This document shows, in pieces, positions 1-6,871 of a stretch of 64,000 bases of DNA. The notes beneath the pieces were generated by a model. That model was not told the origin of the DNA. It saw nothing but the letters and a program-made list of their open reading frames with translations, and ran no database searches. Position 1 is the stretch's first letter. The number at the start of each line of letters is the position of its first letter. Position numbers and translations under genes: made by a program. The DNA is from Chlorobiales bacterium Clorobi_01 (lineage in GTDB: Bacteria > Bacteroidota > Chlorobiia > Chlorobiales > Chlorobiaceae), in contig LUZT01000004.1 of the NCBI GenBank assembly GCA_001602925.1, positions 124,001 to 188,000 of the forward strand, read 5' to 3'.

Positions 1-458
1 AGGTGCTGGTGGCTGTCGGCAATTTTTTCAAAAGCCTGGTGCCCTATATGTGGCTCTACAGTTTCTTCGCGTGGATCATTATGCCGAAAGCCCGCCACCG
101 CAAGTCCCGCATCATGTTCGTGAACGAAGCCAAGAAGGTTGCGCAGAAGGAGTTCATGCGCTGGTTCACGCTCACCTACGAACTCAATCCGCTGCTCAAA
201 TATTTCGAAGAGAAGGATACCGGCATTCCGACGCTCTATCTCATGGGCGACGAGGATTACATGTTCTTGCCGGCGGTCGAGTATATTGTCAACCGCCATA
301 CCAACTCCTACCTCCAGGTCATCAGCAATTCGGGGCATGTTTGCAACATTGACCAGCCCCAGGAGTTCAACTCACGCGCGATCAAATTCCTCTGTAACGT
401 CAGCTTGCAGTCTCTGCCCGAAAGCGTTGACACCATGCCTCAACTCGCCGCTGTTTAA
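1..458 (+). CDS. alpha/beta hydrolase, C-terminal part (runs in from the left edge)
   Basis: The frame is open from the window edge, so only the last 150 or so residues are visible. They contain the lid and end of an alpha/beta-hydrolase fold: the stretch IPTLYLMGDEDYMFLP carries the usual acid-loop Asp, and the later SNSGHVCNIDQP supplies the expected catalytic His. The nucleophile elbow would lie upstream. The substrate cannot be told. The gene converges on pth and its TAA stop (456-458) overlaps the pth stop codon. Confident as a hydrolase-family member; function unknown. Confidence 0.8.
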   Translation, partial: VLVAVGNFFKSLVPYMWLYSFFAWIIMPKARHRKSRIMFVNEAKKVAQKEFMRWFTLTYELNPLLKYFEEKDTGIPTLYLMGDEDYMFLPAVEYIVNRHTNSYLQVISNSGHVCNIDQPQEFNSRAIKFLCNVSLQSLPESVDTMPQLAAV

Positions 459-1018
459 CAGACCTGTCCGTTATATTTTGTCATTGCATGTTCGATGCCC
501 AGCGAGGCGAAGTCGAGTACCGCGTCGGCGCACACCGGCATCACCTTGTCGATGCATTTGCGCTCTTCCGGGGTAAATTTCGACAGCACGAACGACGAGA
601 GCGATGCAGGCATGTTCTCCCCTCCAACCCCGACGCGCATTCGCGCGAACTCCTCGCTTCCAAGGCTCTGGATAATGTGTTTCAGCCCGTTCTGACCTCC
701 CGCCGAACCTTTCGCCCGAATCCGGATCGTTCCCAGCGGAATGTTCACATCGTCGCAAATCACGAGCAAATTCTCGCGTTCGATCTTCCAGAAATTCATC
801 GCCGCAACGACGGCATGACCCGACAAGTTCATGTAGGTCATCGGCTTGACCAGAATCAGCGGCCCGCCCGGTGCGGCGATCTTTGTGAACCGGTAATTTC
901 CCTTGCCCGATGAGAATGTCGAGCTTCCTGCAAGATGGTCGATGACGTCGAATCCGATATTATGCCTCGTTGCCGCGTGCCGAAGTTCCGGGTTGCCAAG
1001 GCCGACGATAAGTTTCAT
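455..1018 (-). CDS. pth: peptidyl-tRNA hydrolase
   Basis: This enzyme cleaves peptidyl-tRNAs released from stalled ribosomes and so recycles tRNA in the cytoplasm. The 187-residue length is normal. The N-terminus MKLIVGLGNPE, the pair N9 and H19 (in TRHNIGFD), the CDDVNIPLG segment with its catalytic-site Asp, and GSAGGQNGLKHI are the family hallmarks. The ATG start gives the canonical N-terminus. It stands alone here. In many bacteria pth follows the ribosomal L25-type gene, but upstream of it here lies a repeat-rich 250 nt and then a broken TIR gene, so the ancestral neighbour may have been displaced. Confidence 0.97.
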   Translation of the reverse strand: MKLIVGLGNPELRHAATRHNIGFDVIDHLAGSSTFSSGKGNYRFTKIAAPGGPLILVKPMTYMNLSGHAVVAAMNFWKIERENLLVICDDVNIPLGTIRIRAKGSAGGQNGLKHIIQSLGSEEFARMRVGVGGENMPASLSSFVLSKFTPEERKCIDKVMPVCADAVLDFASLGIEHAMTKYNGQVC

Positions 1019-1068
1019 GGCGCGTATCTGAAGTGTTCAGTTTGTGTAATGGTGCCGGAAAATACGAA

Positions 1069-1190
1069 TTATGAATTATGAATGTTGAATTATGAATCGG
1101 GAAAGCCCAGAAGAAACGCCACCGATTGGCTGCCATTCCTGTCCGTCCGATTGTCCACAACGTCCACCAGCTCCACGGCGTCCACAACGG
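1069..1190. repeat. intergenic patch of short repeats (AATTATGA and GTCCAC units)
   Basis: Around 1069-1099 the unit AATTATGA or close variants occurs three times. Around 1149-1190 a GTCCAC(A/C) unit recurs four times. A related GTCTACATCGTCCACAAAA stretch lies at 16825-16843 between purL and secA. These look like degenerate intergenic filler repeats rather than a gene or promoter. Confidence 0.4.
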
Positions 1191-1266
1191 GTAGCCGCGT
1201 ACTCCTTTGTGCTACCGCCAAAACCCGCTATCTTTCTGAAGCAACGTTCATTCCACCCCTTTTCGC

Positions 1267-1491
1267 ATGGCTCAGGAAAAAAAGGATTTTTTCATCAGCT
1301 ACACCTTCGCCGACCGGCAGTGGGCCGAGTGGATTGACTCGCAACTTAAAAAAGCCAGCTACACCACGGTTATTCAGGCGTTGGATTTCCGCGCTGGCGA
1401 TCTTTCTAATAACTGTTTATATTTAACTTTTCGTATGTTATCATTTTATGCTATTAGATTATTTTTTTCTTTATTGAAATTTTTTTTATAA
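1267..1491 (+). pseudogene. truncated TIR-domain gene
   Basis: Residues 7-44 are a clear TIR domain start (DFFISYTFADRQWAEWIDSQL, then VIQALDFRAG), the kind found at the N-terminus of bacterial TIR/NLR-type or TIR-TPR proteins. After residue 45 the reading runs into AT-rich sequence with no coding character and stops at 1489-1491. A TIR domain needs about 100 further residues, including the catalytic Glu, so this product would be inactive. The composition changes near position 1405, which I take as a recombination or insertion junction. The fragment is in the same frame as the helicase gene that follows, separated by the TAA stop. No convincing ribosome binding site precedes the ATG. Confidence 0.65.
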
Positions 1492-1515
1492 ATATTGGAT
1501 GATATAAAATCTCAA

Positions 1516-3423
1516 ATGTATATTCCGTTTGAAAAATATGATCAATTTACTGTTTTGGCCGACTTTTCTCGGTCAAAAGTATCTGATCAACTTATTGAGG
1601 TGATAAAAGATTTTAGAGAAGATGATGATTTAGAAGAACTTCTTTTGGGTGCTTTGACGGACCCAAATAGAACACCTCATGGCCCTGTAGAGATCGTTGA
1701 TATTATGACGCTTCAACTTTCTTATAGAGGCCAAAAAGGTGTTGCTGGATTTGTTTTAAAAGGACGTTCATTTAAGACAATTCGGCCTGCAGATGTATCA
1801 CATCAGGTATTTAGGTTGCGCAAAATATCCGATCTTAAATTTGCGATTTTAGGACACGTTGGAAATTTGCTTGATGAGGCAAGAGAAGAATTTATTCATA
1901 CAGCTGAAGATTTGGGTGTTGATTACACTATTCTTGATTCTGTCGATTTTGCTAGAATTGCAGTCGCTTTTGGAAAATTGTGTCCAAGGGATGCAAAAAG
2001 ACTTCAGAATGGTCGCTGTTCTTGTGGTTATCGTTCGCGTGGGGAATATTTAAATTTATTTCAGAAAGATGCAATAAAAAAATTACAACAAGCTCGTAAT
2101 GGGAATATCGACTCAGGTGTTGTAATAATGCCTACTGGTAGTGGTAAGACACGTGTTGCTGCTGCTGATTCGTATAACGCTAAGGCTGAAAGAGTGTTGT
2201 ATGTGGCACATACCCATGAAATCCTTGATGGTGCTGAACAGGAATTCCATCATTTCTTTGGTAAGGATTCTGTATATCGGTCATGGGAATATGATTTAAA
2301 TACTCCTCTTCCATCTGTTCATCTGAGTACTATTCAGACATTAAATAGAAATTTGAAAAAAATTAATCCCAATGCTTTTGATTACGTGATAGTTGATGAG
2401 TTTCATCACGCAGCAGCTAGTTCATATAGAAAATTGTTATCTCAAGTTAAACCAAAATTCTTGCTTGGATTAACAGCAACCCCTTTTAGAGGAGATCAAC
2501 AAGATGTTGTAGAATTATGTAAAGATAATGTGATTGTTGATTATGATTTGAGAAGCGGCATCGATTCTGGAATTTTAGTTCCTTACCATTATTATGGCTG
2601 TTTTGATGATGTTGACTATTCAGTGATTAAGAGTAAAGCGTTCGGTTATTCAGTGCGTGATCTGGATAAAACTTTGGTAATTCCTGAGCGAGATAAAAGT
2701 ATTATCCTTAAATGGAAAGAGCTGACTCAAGGATTGCCAACGCTTGCATTTTGTTGTAGTCGTAATCATGCTAAGCGTGTATCGTTTTCATTTAATGATT
2801 TTGGCGTTCCTGCAGCAGTTTATTTAGGCGATAATTCAATAGATGAAAGAAATGATTTATTTGAAAGATTTCAATCTGGTGATATAAAAGTTCTCTGTGC
2901 TGTAGATGTTTTAAACGAAGGCGCAGATTTACCTTTTGTTGAGTGTTTATTATTTTTACGCCCTACTGAGTCTAAGCGCATATTTCTTCAGCAGCTCGGA
3001 AGAGGTTTGCGCCGCTCACCGGGCAAAGAGCATATTATAGTCTTAGATTTTATAGGTAACTTTTATAATGCTTATCAAATTGTTGAGTATTTTGGATTAC
3101 ATCCTGAGGAACAATATGGATATTTTGAGTCGTTTAGAAATTACAAGAAGAAAGAATTACTTGATCTTCCAATTGGATGTAAGGTAGAGTTTGATGATCA
3201 AGTCATTGACGTATTTGCAAGACAGCTTTATGATCCCACTCGGGTTAATCGGCATAATATAGCGAAGATATTGATATATCAATACCTTCGTACAAGTAAG
3301 CGTTTAGGGCATCAGGCGTCACGAGTTGAAGTTGATAGGTATCAAATTCTTTATTCAGAACTCTACGTTATGGTTTTTGGAAGTTGGAATAATTTTATTT
3401 CGATTATGAGAGATGATGTTTAA
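1516..3423 (+). CDS. SF2 helicase with N-terminal unknown domain and C-terminal HNH-type repeat
   Basis: A superfamily 2 DEAD/DEAH-type ATPase, probably acting on nucleic acid. Counting from the alternative TTG start at 1495, the Walker A motif MPTGSGKT is at 212-219, the DEFH box at 301-304, TATP at 327-330, and motif VI (QQLGRGLRRS) near 499-508. Residues 45-160 (PNRTPHGPVEIVDI through FVLKGRSFKTIRPADVSHQ) resemble the layout of Mrr-like nuclease folds, but the acidic residue expected two places before K89 is absent. C163, C175 and C177 may bind metal. The last 50 residues (KRLGHQASRVEVD, VFGSWNNFI) match the small repeat seen near homing/HNH endonucleases. The DNA is far more AT-rich than its surroundings, suggesting transfer. 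A defence or restriction role is inference. The ATG at 1516 is preferred; TTG at 1495 is possible. Confidence 0.85.
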   Translation: MYIPFEKYDQFTVLADFSRSKVSDQLIEVIKDFREDDDLEELLLGALTDPNRTPHGPVEIVDIMTLQLSYRGQKGVAGFVLKGRSFKTIRPADVSHQVFRLRKISDLKFAILGHVGNLLDEAREEFIHTAEDLGVDYTILDSVDFARIAVAFGKLCPRDAKRLQNGRCSCGYRSRGEYLNLFQKDAIKKLQQARNGNIDSGVVIMPTGSGKTRVAAADSYNAKAERVLYVAHTHEILDGAEQEFHHFFGKDSVYRSWEYDLNTPLPSVHLSTIQTLNRNLKKINPNAFDYVIVDEFHHAAASSYRKLLSQVKPKFLLGLTATPFRGDQQDVVELCKDNVIVDYDLRSGIDSGILVPYHYYGCFDDVDYSVIKSKAFGYSVRDLDKTLVIPERDKSIILKWKELTQGLPTLAFCCSRNHAKRVSFSFNDFGVPAAVYLGDNSIDERNDLFERFQSGDIKVLCAVDVLNEGADLPFVECLLFLRPTESKRIFLQQLGRGLRRSPGKEHIIVLDFIGNFYNAYQIVEYFGLHPEEQYGYFESFRNYKKKELLDLPIGCKVEFDDQVIDVFARQLYDPTRVNRHNIAKILIYQYLRTSKRLGHQASRVEVDRYQILYSELYVMVFGSWNNFISIMRDDV

Positions 3424-3530
3424 TGTGATATTTTTTTCTACCGTTAGATATAGTGTCTCTTGCTACGGGGTTCCTCATTATGCGAAGAGAGTTGATGTTG
3501 TGGACAAAATGGCGGTGAAATCGGGAATGA

Positions 3531-3559
3531 AAAAAGGGAGCCTCGTTGCTCCCTTTTTG
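3531..3559. terminator. bidirectional hairpin terminator between helicase and flxA
   Basis: Inverted arms AAAAAGGGAGC and GCTCCCTTTTTG flank a short loop, giving a T-run on either strand. It sits between the convergent helicase gene and flxA and probably ends both transcripts. Confidence 0.8.
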
Positions 3560-3577
3560 TGTTCCAAACTCTAAAGA

Positions 3578-3603
3578 GGGCGGGCGTGAAACCCGTCCCT
3601 ACA
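3578..3603. repeat. GGGCGGG palindromic intergenic repeat, copy 1
   Basis: The sequence GGGCGGGCGTGAAACCCGTC is an imperfect palindrome followed by CCTACA. A near copy occurs at 16846-16870 between secA and purL. Both lie just beyond the 3' end of a minus-strand gene. This looks like a dispersed REP-like element; two copies in one window support repetition. Confidence 0.55.
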
Positions 3604-3639
3604 GAATTCAGTCGTGTCCGTGTCAGCCCACGCCGTCCA

Positions 3640-4506
3640 TCACAAATCAGCCTGCGGCATGGCTTGCACTTCGGCGGCGGTGAAGACCGGGCCTTCTTTG
3701 CAGATGTAAACCGAGCCGACGTTGCAGCGGCCGCATTTGCCGACGCCGCATTTCATGCGGTTTTCGAGCGTCGTGTAGACGTTCTCCGCTGTGAAACCAA
3801 GCCTTTCGAGCGCTGCGAGCGTGAACTTGATCATGATCGGCGGCCCGCAGAGAACGGCGATGGTGTTCTCCGGCGACGGGGCGGCTTGCTCCAGTACCGT
3901 CGGCACGAAGCCGACGTGATCCTGCCAGTCGGGGGTTTCGCCTCCGGGATCGACCGTCAGCACGAGGCGCACGTCGTCGCGCTGCTTCCAATCGTCCAGC
4001 TCGTTTTTGTAAACCAGATCGGCCACGGTTCTCGCGCCATAAACGATGGTCACGTTCTTGTACTTCTCTCGCTGGTCGAGGCACGACCAGATGACGCTGC
4101 GGGTTGGCGGCAAGGCGATGCCACCGGCGATGAAGAGCAGGTTTTTGCCCTCGAACTGCTCGATCGGGAAGCGGTTGCCGTAGGGGCCGCGGAAGGTCAC
4201 GATGTCTCCCGCGTCGGTGTTGGCGAGCGTCGAAGTGACGCGCCCCGACTGGCGGAAGGTGCATTCGATGTAATCCTTGCGGGTCTCCGGGCTGGCGACG
4301 CAGAAGGTGCTTTCGCCCTCGCCGAAGACACCGTAGAGGCCGAACATACCGGTCCGGTAATTAGCCTTGAAGAACTCGTGATCTTCCTGTTTGACGAATT
4401 CGAGCTTGAGGGTGTTGACGCCGGGAGCCTCCTGGCGCTTCGACACGACCCGCATCGGAAACGGGCTGTAGATCATGTCGTGGGTATGGAATCGGTCTTG
4501 TGTCAC
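3640..4506 (-). CDS. flxA: FlxA-like FAD/NAD(P)-binding iron-sulfur oxidoreductase subunit
   Basis: Predicted NAD(P)H-oxidising subunit of an Flx-Hdr complex, also similar to the gamma subunit of sulfhydrogenases and to AsrB. In the 288-residue form, the FAD-binding part includes RGPYGNRFP (106-114), the NAD(P) site includes LFIAGGIALPPTRS (124-137), and four cysteines (253, 258, 261, 269) near the C-terminus should hold a [2Fe-2S] cluster. The GTG start chosen forms a GTGA overlap with the flxB stop, matching tight operon coupling. The next ATG, at 4476, would give 278 residues. It is the last gene of the six-gene operon. Confidence 0.87.
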   Translation of the reverse strand: MTQDRFHTHDMIYSPFPMRVVSKRQEAPGVNTLKLEFVKQEDHEFFKANYRTGMFGLYGVFGEGESTFCVASPETRKDYIECTFRQSGRVTSTLANTDAGDIVTFRGPYGNRFPIEQFEGKNLLFIAGGIALPPTRSVIWSCLDQREKYKNVTIVYGARTVADLVYKNELDDWKQRDDVRLVLTVDPGGETPDWQDHVGFVPTVLEQAAPSPENTIAVLCGPPIMIKFTLAALERLGFTAENVYTTLENRMKCGVGKCGRCNVGSVYICKEGPVFTAAEVQAMPQADL

Positions 4507-5516
4507 CTCGGTAAATTTGTAATCGCTTGCAGAGTTTCGGTAATACCCATGTCCACCGGGCACTGGCGGGTGCAGCGGCCGCAGCCGGAGCAACTGTTGA
4601 CGCCGAACTTGCCGCGATAGTAGTTGAATTTGTGCATGATGCGCTGACGCCAGCGGGTCGATTGCGTGTTCCTCGGGTTGTGGCCGGAGGTGTGCATCGT
4701 GAAGAGCGCGAAGGAGCAGCTGTCCCAGTTCTTGCGGCGGATGCCCTGATAGGTGTCGCCCTCGTCCTGGATGTCGAAGCAGTGGCAGGTGGGGCAGAGG
4801 AAGGTGCAGCTTCCGCAGCCGACGCAGCGCAGGGCGATGTCCTTCCAGAACTGGCTCTCGAAGTTCTCCTTGTCGCCGAGCCACGCCATCACTTTTTCGA
4901 GATCGAACTTTTCGGGCACCTGCGGCAAAGGGAACGTGTGGCCATTCCCTTCCAGCAGGAGAGACGATACGATCTCCAGCAGAGCCTTACCACGTTCGGT
5001 AAAAACTTCGATCTGCCACCCGCTGCCTTCCAGCAGAGGACGGAGCAACACGTCCGCGCCTTTCGCGCTGTCTGGCGAGAGTTTCACCGAGGTGCACATG
5101 CAGAAGTCGTCCGCCTGGGCGCAGGCGATGGTGACGATTACCGAGTTGTCGCGGCGGCGGAACCAGTAGTCGTCCTTGTAGTCCCAGCCGAAGAGCGGGT
5201 CGTCGATGGCCAGCCCCGAAGCGTCGCACGGGCGGACGCCGAAGAAGACGCGCTTCTTTTCGGGCGGCGTCATGGTTTCGCTGTCGATCTGCTGCTTGCC
5301 GATCTTGTATTTGATGAGCGGCTCGGTCTGCGGGAAGAACTGATCCTTGATGGTGCGCTCGGTCAGAATGAGGTCGAGGGCCATGTCGCCCGACTTCTGC
5401 ACCTCGCCGAAGCTGCTCATCTCGTGCCGCTTCACGGGCGCGAGCACGCTGAATCCGGCTTTTTGCCACGCGGCAATGCAGTCGTCGAGTTTATTCCTGA
5501 GAAGTATTCTGGTCAT
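4503..5516 (-). CDS. flxB: FlxB-like 4Fe-4S dicluster subunit
   Basis: A 337-residue iron-sulfur protein of the family found as the beta subunit of sulfhydrogenases, AsrA and FlxB. It should relay electrons between the flavin subunit FlxA and the Hdr module. Two ferredoxin-like clusters are visible: cysteines 231, 234, 237, 241 (CVGCGSCTFLC) and 309, 312, 315, 319 (CSGCGRCTRQC). The FFGVRPCDASG segment near 91-101 is typical of the family. The ATG at 5516 lies 14 nt after the flxC stop and gives the normal N-terminus; longer readings upstream overlap flxC and are not coding-like. It overlaps flxA by 4 nt. Confidence 0.88.
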   Translation of the reverse strand: MTRILLRNKLDDCIAAWQKAGFSVLAPVKRHEMSSFGEVQKSGDMALDLILTERTIKDQFFPQTEPLIKYKIGKQQIDSETMTPPEKKRVFFGVRPCDASGLAIDDPLFGWDYKDDYWFRRRDNSVIVTIACAQADDFCMCTSVKLSPDSAKGADVLLRPLLEGSGWQIEVFTERGKALLEIVSSLLLEGNGHTFPLPQVPEKFDLEKVMAWLGDKENFESQFWKDIALRCVGCGSCTFLCPTCHCFDIQDEGDTYQGIRRKNWDSCSFALFTMHTSGHNPRNTQSTRWRQRIMHKFNYYRGKFGVNSCSGCGRCTRQCPVDMGITETLQAITNLPR

Positions 5517-5530
5517 GCTTGTCCGGATGC

Positions 5531-6361
5531 TTAAAGAATGAAGGTCTCGGGATCGTCCTGCTTGAAGCTCGCGAGCACCGGTTTCTGGTCGCTGTTTTCG
5601 CCAGCGACGTAATCGAAGGCGCTGCGCACCTCCTTGCCCATGCGGTAGTTGACGAGCCGGAGCGGGATGTTCACCGGGCAGGCGCGGTCGCAGGCGCCGC
5701 AGGCCGCGCAGCGCCCGGCCAGATGGAAGGCGCGAACGAGGTTCCATTCGAAGTTGCCGAGCGTGTGCGACGAGGTACTGACCCACTGCGGCTGGTTGAC
5801 GTCCACGATGCAGCGGCGGCAGTAGCACATCGGGCAGACCTGACGGCAGGCGTAGCACTTGATACACTTCGCGAACTCCTCTTTCCAGAACTCGAACCGC
5901 TCCTCCGCGCTCATCGCCTCAATCTTTTCAGCGGCCTCGATGACGTGTGTGGGTGGCGTATGGCTCCGGATTTTTTCGCCAATGCTGAAATCGGAAATGT
6001 TACAGCCTTCGAGAGGTACGACATCCTTGCCGTTTTCGATGGCGTAACCGAGAATCACTACCTGCTCCGGCTTGAGCTGCGCTTCGGAGATGAGAATATT
6101 GACGCTGCGGATGCCGTCCGGCTTGAGGAAAACGCCGACTTTCTTGCCGTCCGACAGCAGCCCTTCGGCGACCAGGTAGGTCGAGAGGTTCGCGATGCAG
6201 GCCGCGTCGAGCACGAACTTCTCAGCCTCTTCGGGCGTGCGGGCGAAGAGCGGACGGCGACGGTCGGCGGTCGAACCCGCGCCGAAGCCGATGACCAGCT
6301 TCACCTCGCCCGACGAGAGCAGCGCTGCCGCTTCACTTCTGTATTGTTCCTGTATTCCCAT
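5531..6361 (-). CDS. flxC: FlxC-like 4Fe-4S protein
   Basis: A 276-residue cytoplasmic electron carrier subunit with two [4Fe-4S] motifs, cysteines 166, 169, 172, 176 (CIKCYACRQVC, followed by CYCRRC at 179-184) and 218, 221, 224, 228 (CAACGACDRAC). The N-terminal 150 residues have no cysteine cluster and resemble the coenzyme-F420-hydrogenase/FlxC type fold. Position between flxD and flxB, with 3 nt and 14 nt gaps, supports the assignment. The individual job of FlxC is not settled in the family, so the name rests on order and architecture. Confidence 0.83.
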   Translation of the reverse strand: MGIQEQYRSEAAALLSSGEVKLVIGFGAGSTADRRRPLFARTPEEAEKFVLDAACIANLSTYLVAEGLLSDGKKVGVFLKPDGIRSVNILISEAQLKPEQVVILGYAIENGKDVVPLEGCNISDFSIGEKIRSHTPPTHVIEAAEKIEAMSAEERFEFWKEEFAKCIKCYACRQVCPMCYCRRCIVDVNQPQWVSTSSHTLGNFEWNLVRAFHLAGRCAACGACDRACPVNIPLRLVNYRMGKEVRSAFDYVAGENSDQKPVLASFKQDDPETFIL

Positions 6362-6364
6362 TGA

Positions 6365-6814
6365 TTAATACGTCGACTGGGTTTCGATGACTTTCTGCAG
6401 CTCCTGGTACTGCGTGAACGGCCCGAGCTTGCGGGTGTCGTCGGTGATTTCGTTGATGAGTTCGGCGAACTTGGCCCCCTCGGCGGCGCTGATCCACGAG
6501 AAGCGGATGCGCTCTTCCGGGATGCCGGTGAAGGAGAGCAGGGCGCGGAAGACCGTCCAGCGGCGGCGGGCGTGGTAGTTGCCCGCGGTGAAGTGGCAGT
6601 CACCCGGGTGGCAGCCGCTCACGAGCACTGAATCGGCTCCTTTCTGCAACGCTTTGAGGATGAACATCGGGCTGATGCGTCCCGTGCAGGGGAGACGCAC
6701 GATTCTGACGTTCGGCGCATATTTCAGACGGCTCGTGCCCGCGAGGTCAGCACCTGCGTAGGTGCAGTAGGTGCAGACAAAAGCCACGATTTTCGGTTCG
6801 AATGGTTCGCTCAT
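6365..6814 (-). CDS. flxD: MvhD/FlxD-type [2Fe-2S] subunit
   Basis: A 149-residue protein of the MvhD family, which links an electron-donating module to the flavoprotein HdrA. Recognisable pieces are FVCTYCTYAGADLAG near the N-terminus, VRLPCTGRISP and SGCHPGDCHFTAGN, which carry the conserved cysteines of the [2Fe-2S] site. It follows hdrA in the transcript, as expected for the adapter between HdrA and FlxABC. No hydrogenase large subunit is encoded nearby, so the partner is the flavin module rather than a NiFe hydrogenase. Confidence 0.9.
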   Translation of the reverse strand: MSEPFEPKIVAFVCTYCTYAGADLAGTSRLKYAPNVRIVRLPCTGRISPMFILKALQKGADSVLVSGCHPGDCHFTAGNYHARRRWTVFRALLSFTGIPEERIRFSWISAAEGAKFAELINEITDDTRKLGPFTQYQELQKVIETQSTY

Positions 6815-6871
6815 CGGCTGATTCGGTCGCTTGGTTGAGTTCAGGTTGCTGTTATGGCGCCTGGCATATCG

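Noticed and set aside
1081-1426. Short frames between pth and the TIR fragment
   Set aside because: They consist of intergenic repeats and out-of-frame TIR sequence; no ribosome-binding site or family resemblance.
1405-3460. Insertion-sequence or transposon ends around the helicase gene
   Set aside because: No transposase, inverted terminal repeats or convincing target duplication; only a 6-nt match at the edges.
3559-4620. Long plus-strand open frame opposite flxA (353 codons)
   Set aside because: It mirrors the minus-strand flxA and flxB genes, has Arg/Ala/Asp-rich composition without known motifs, and conflicts with strong Fe-S motifs on the other strand.
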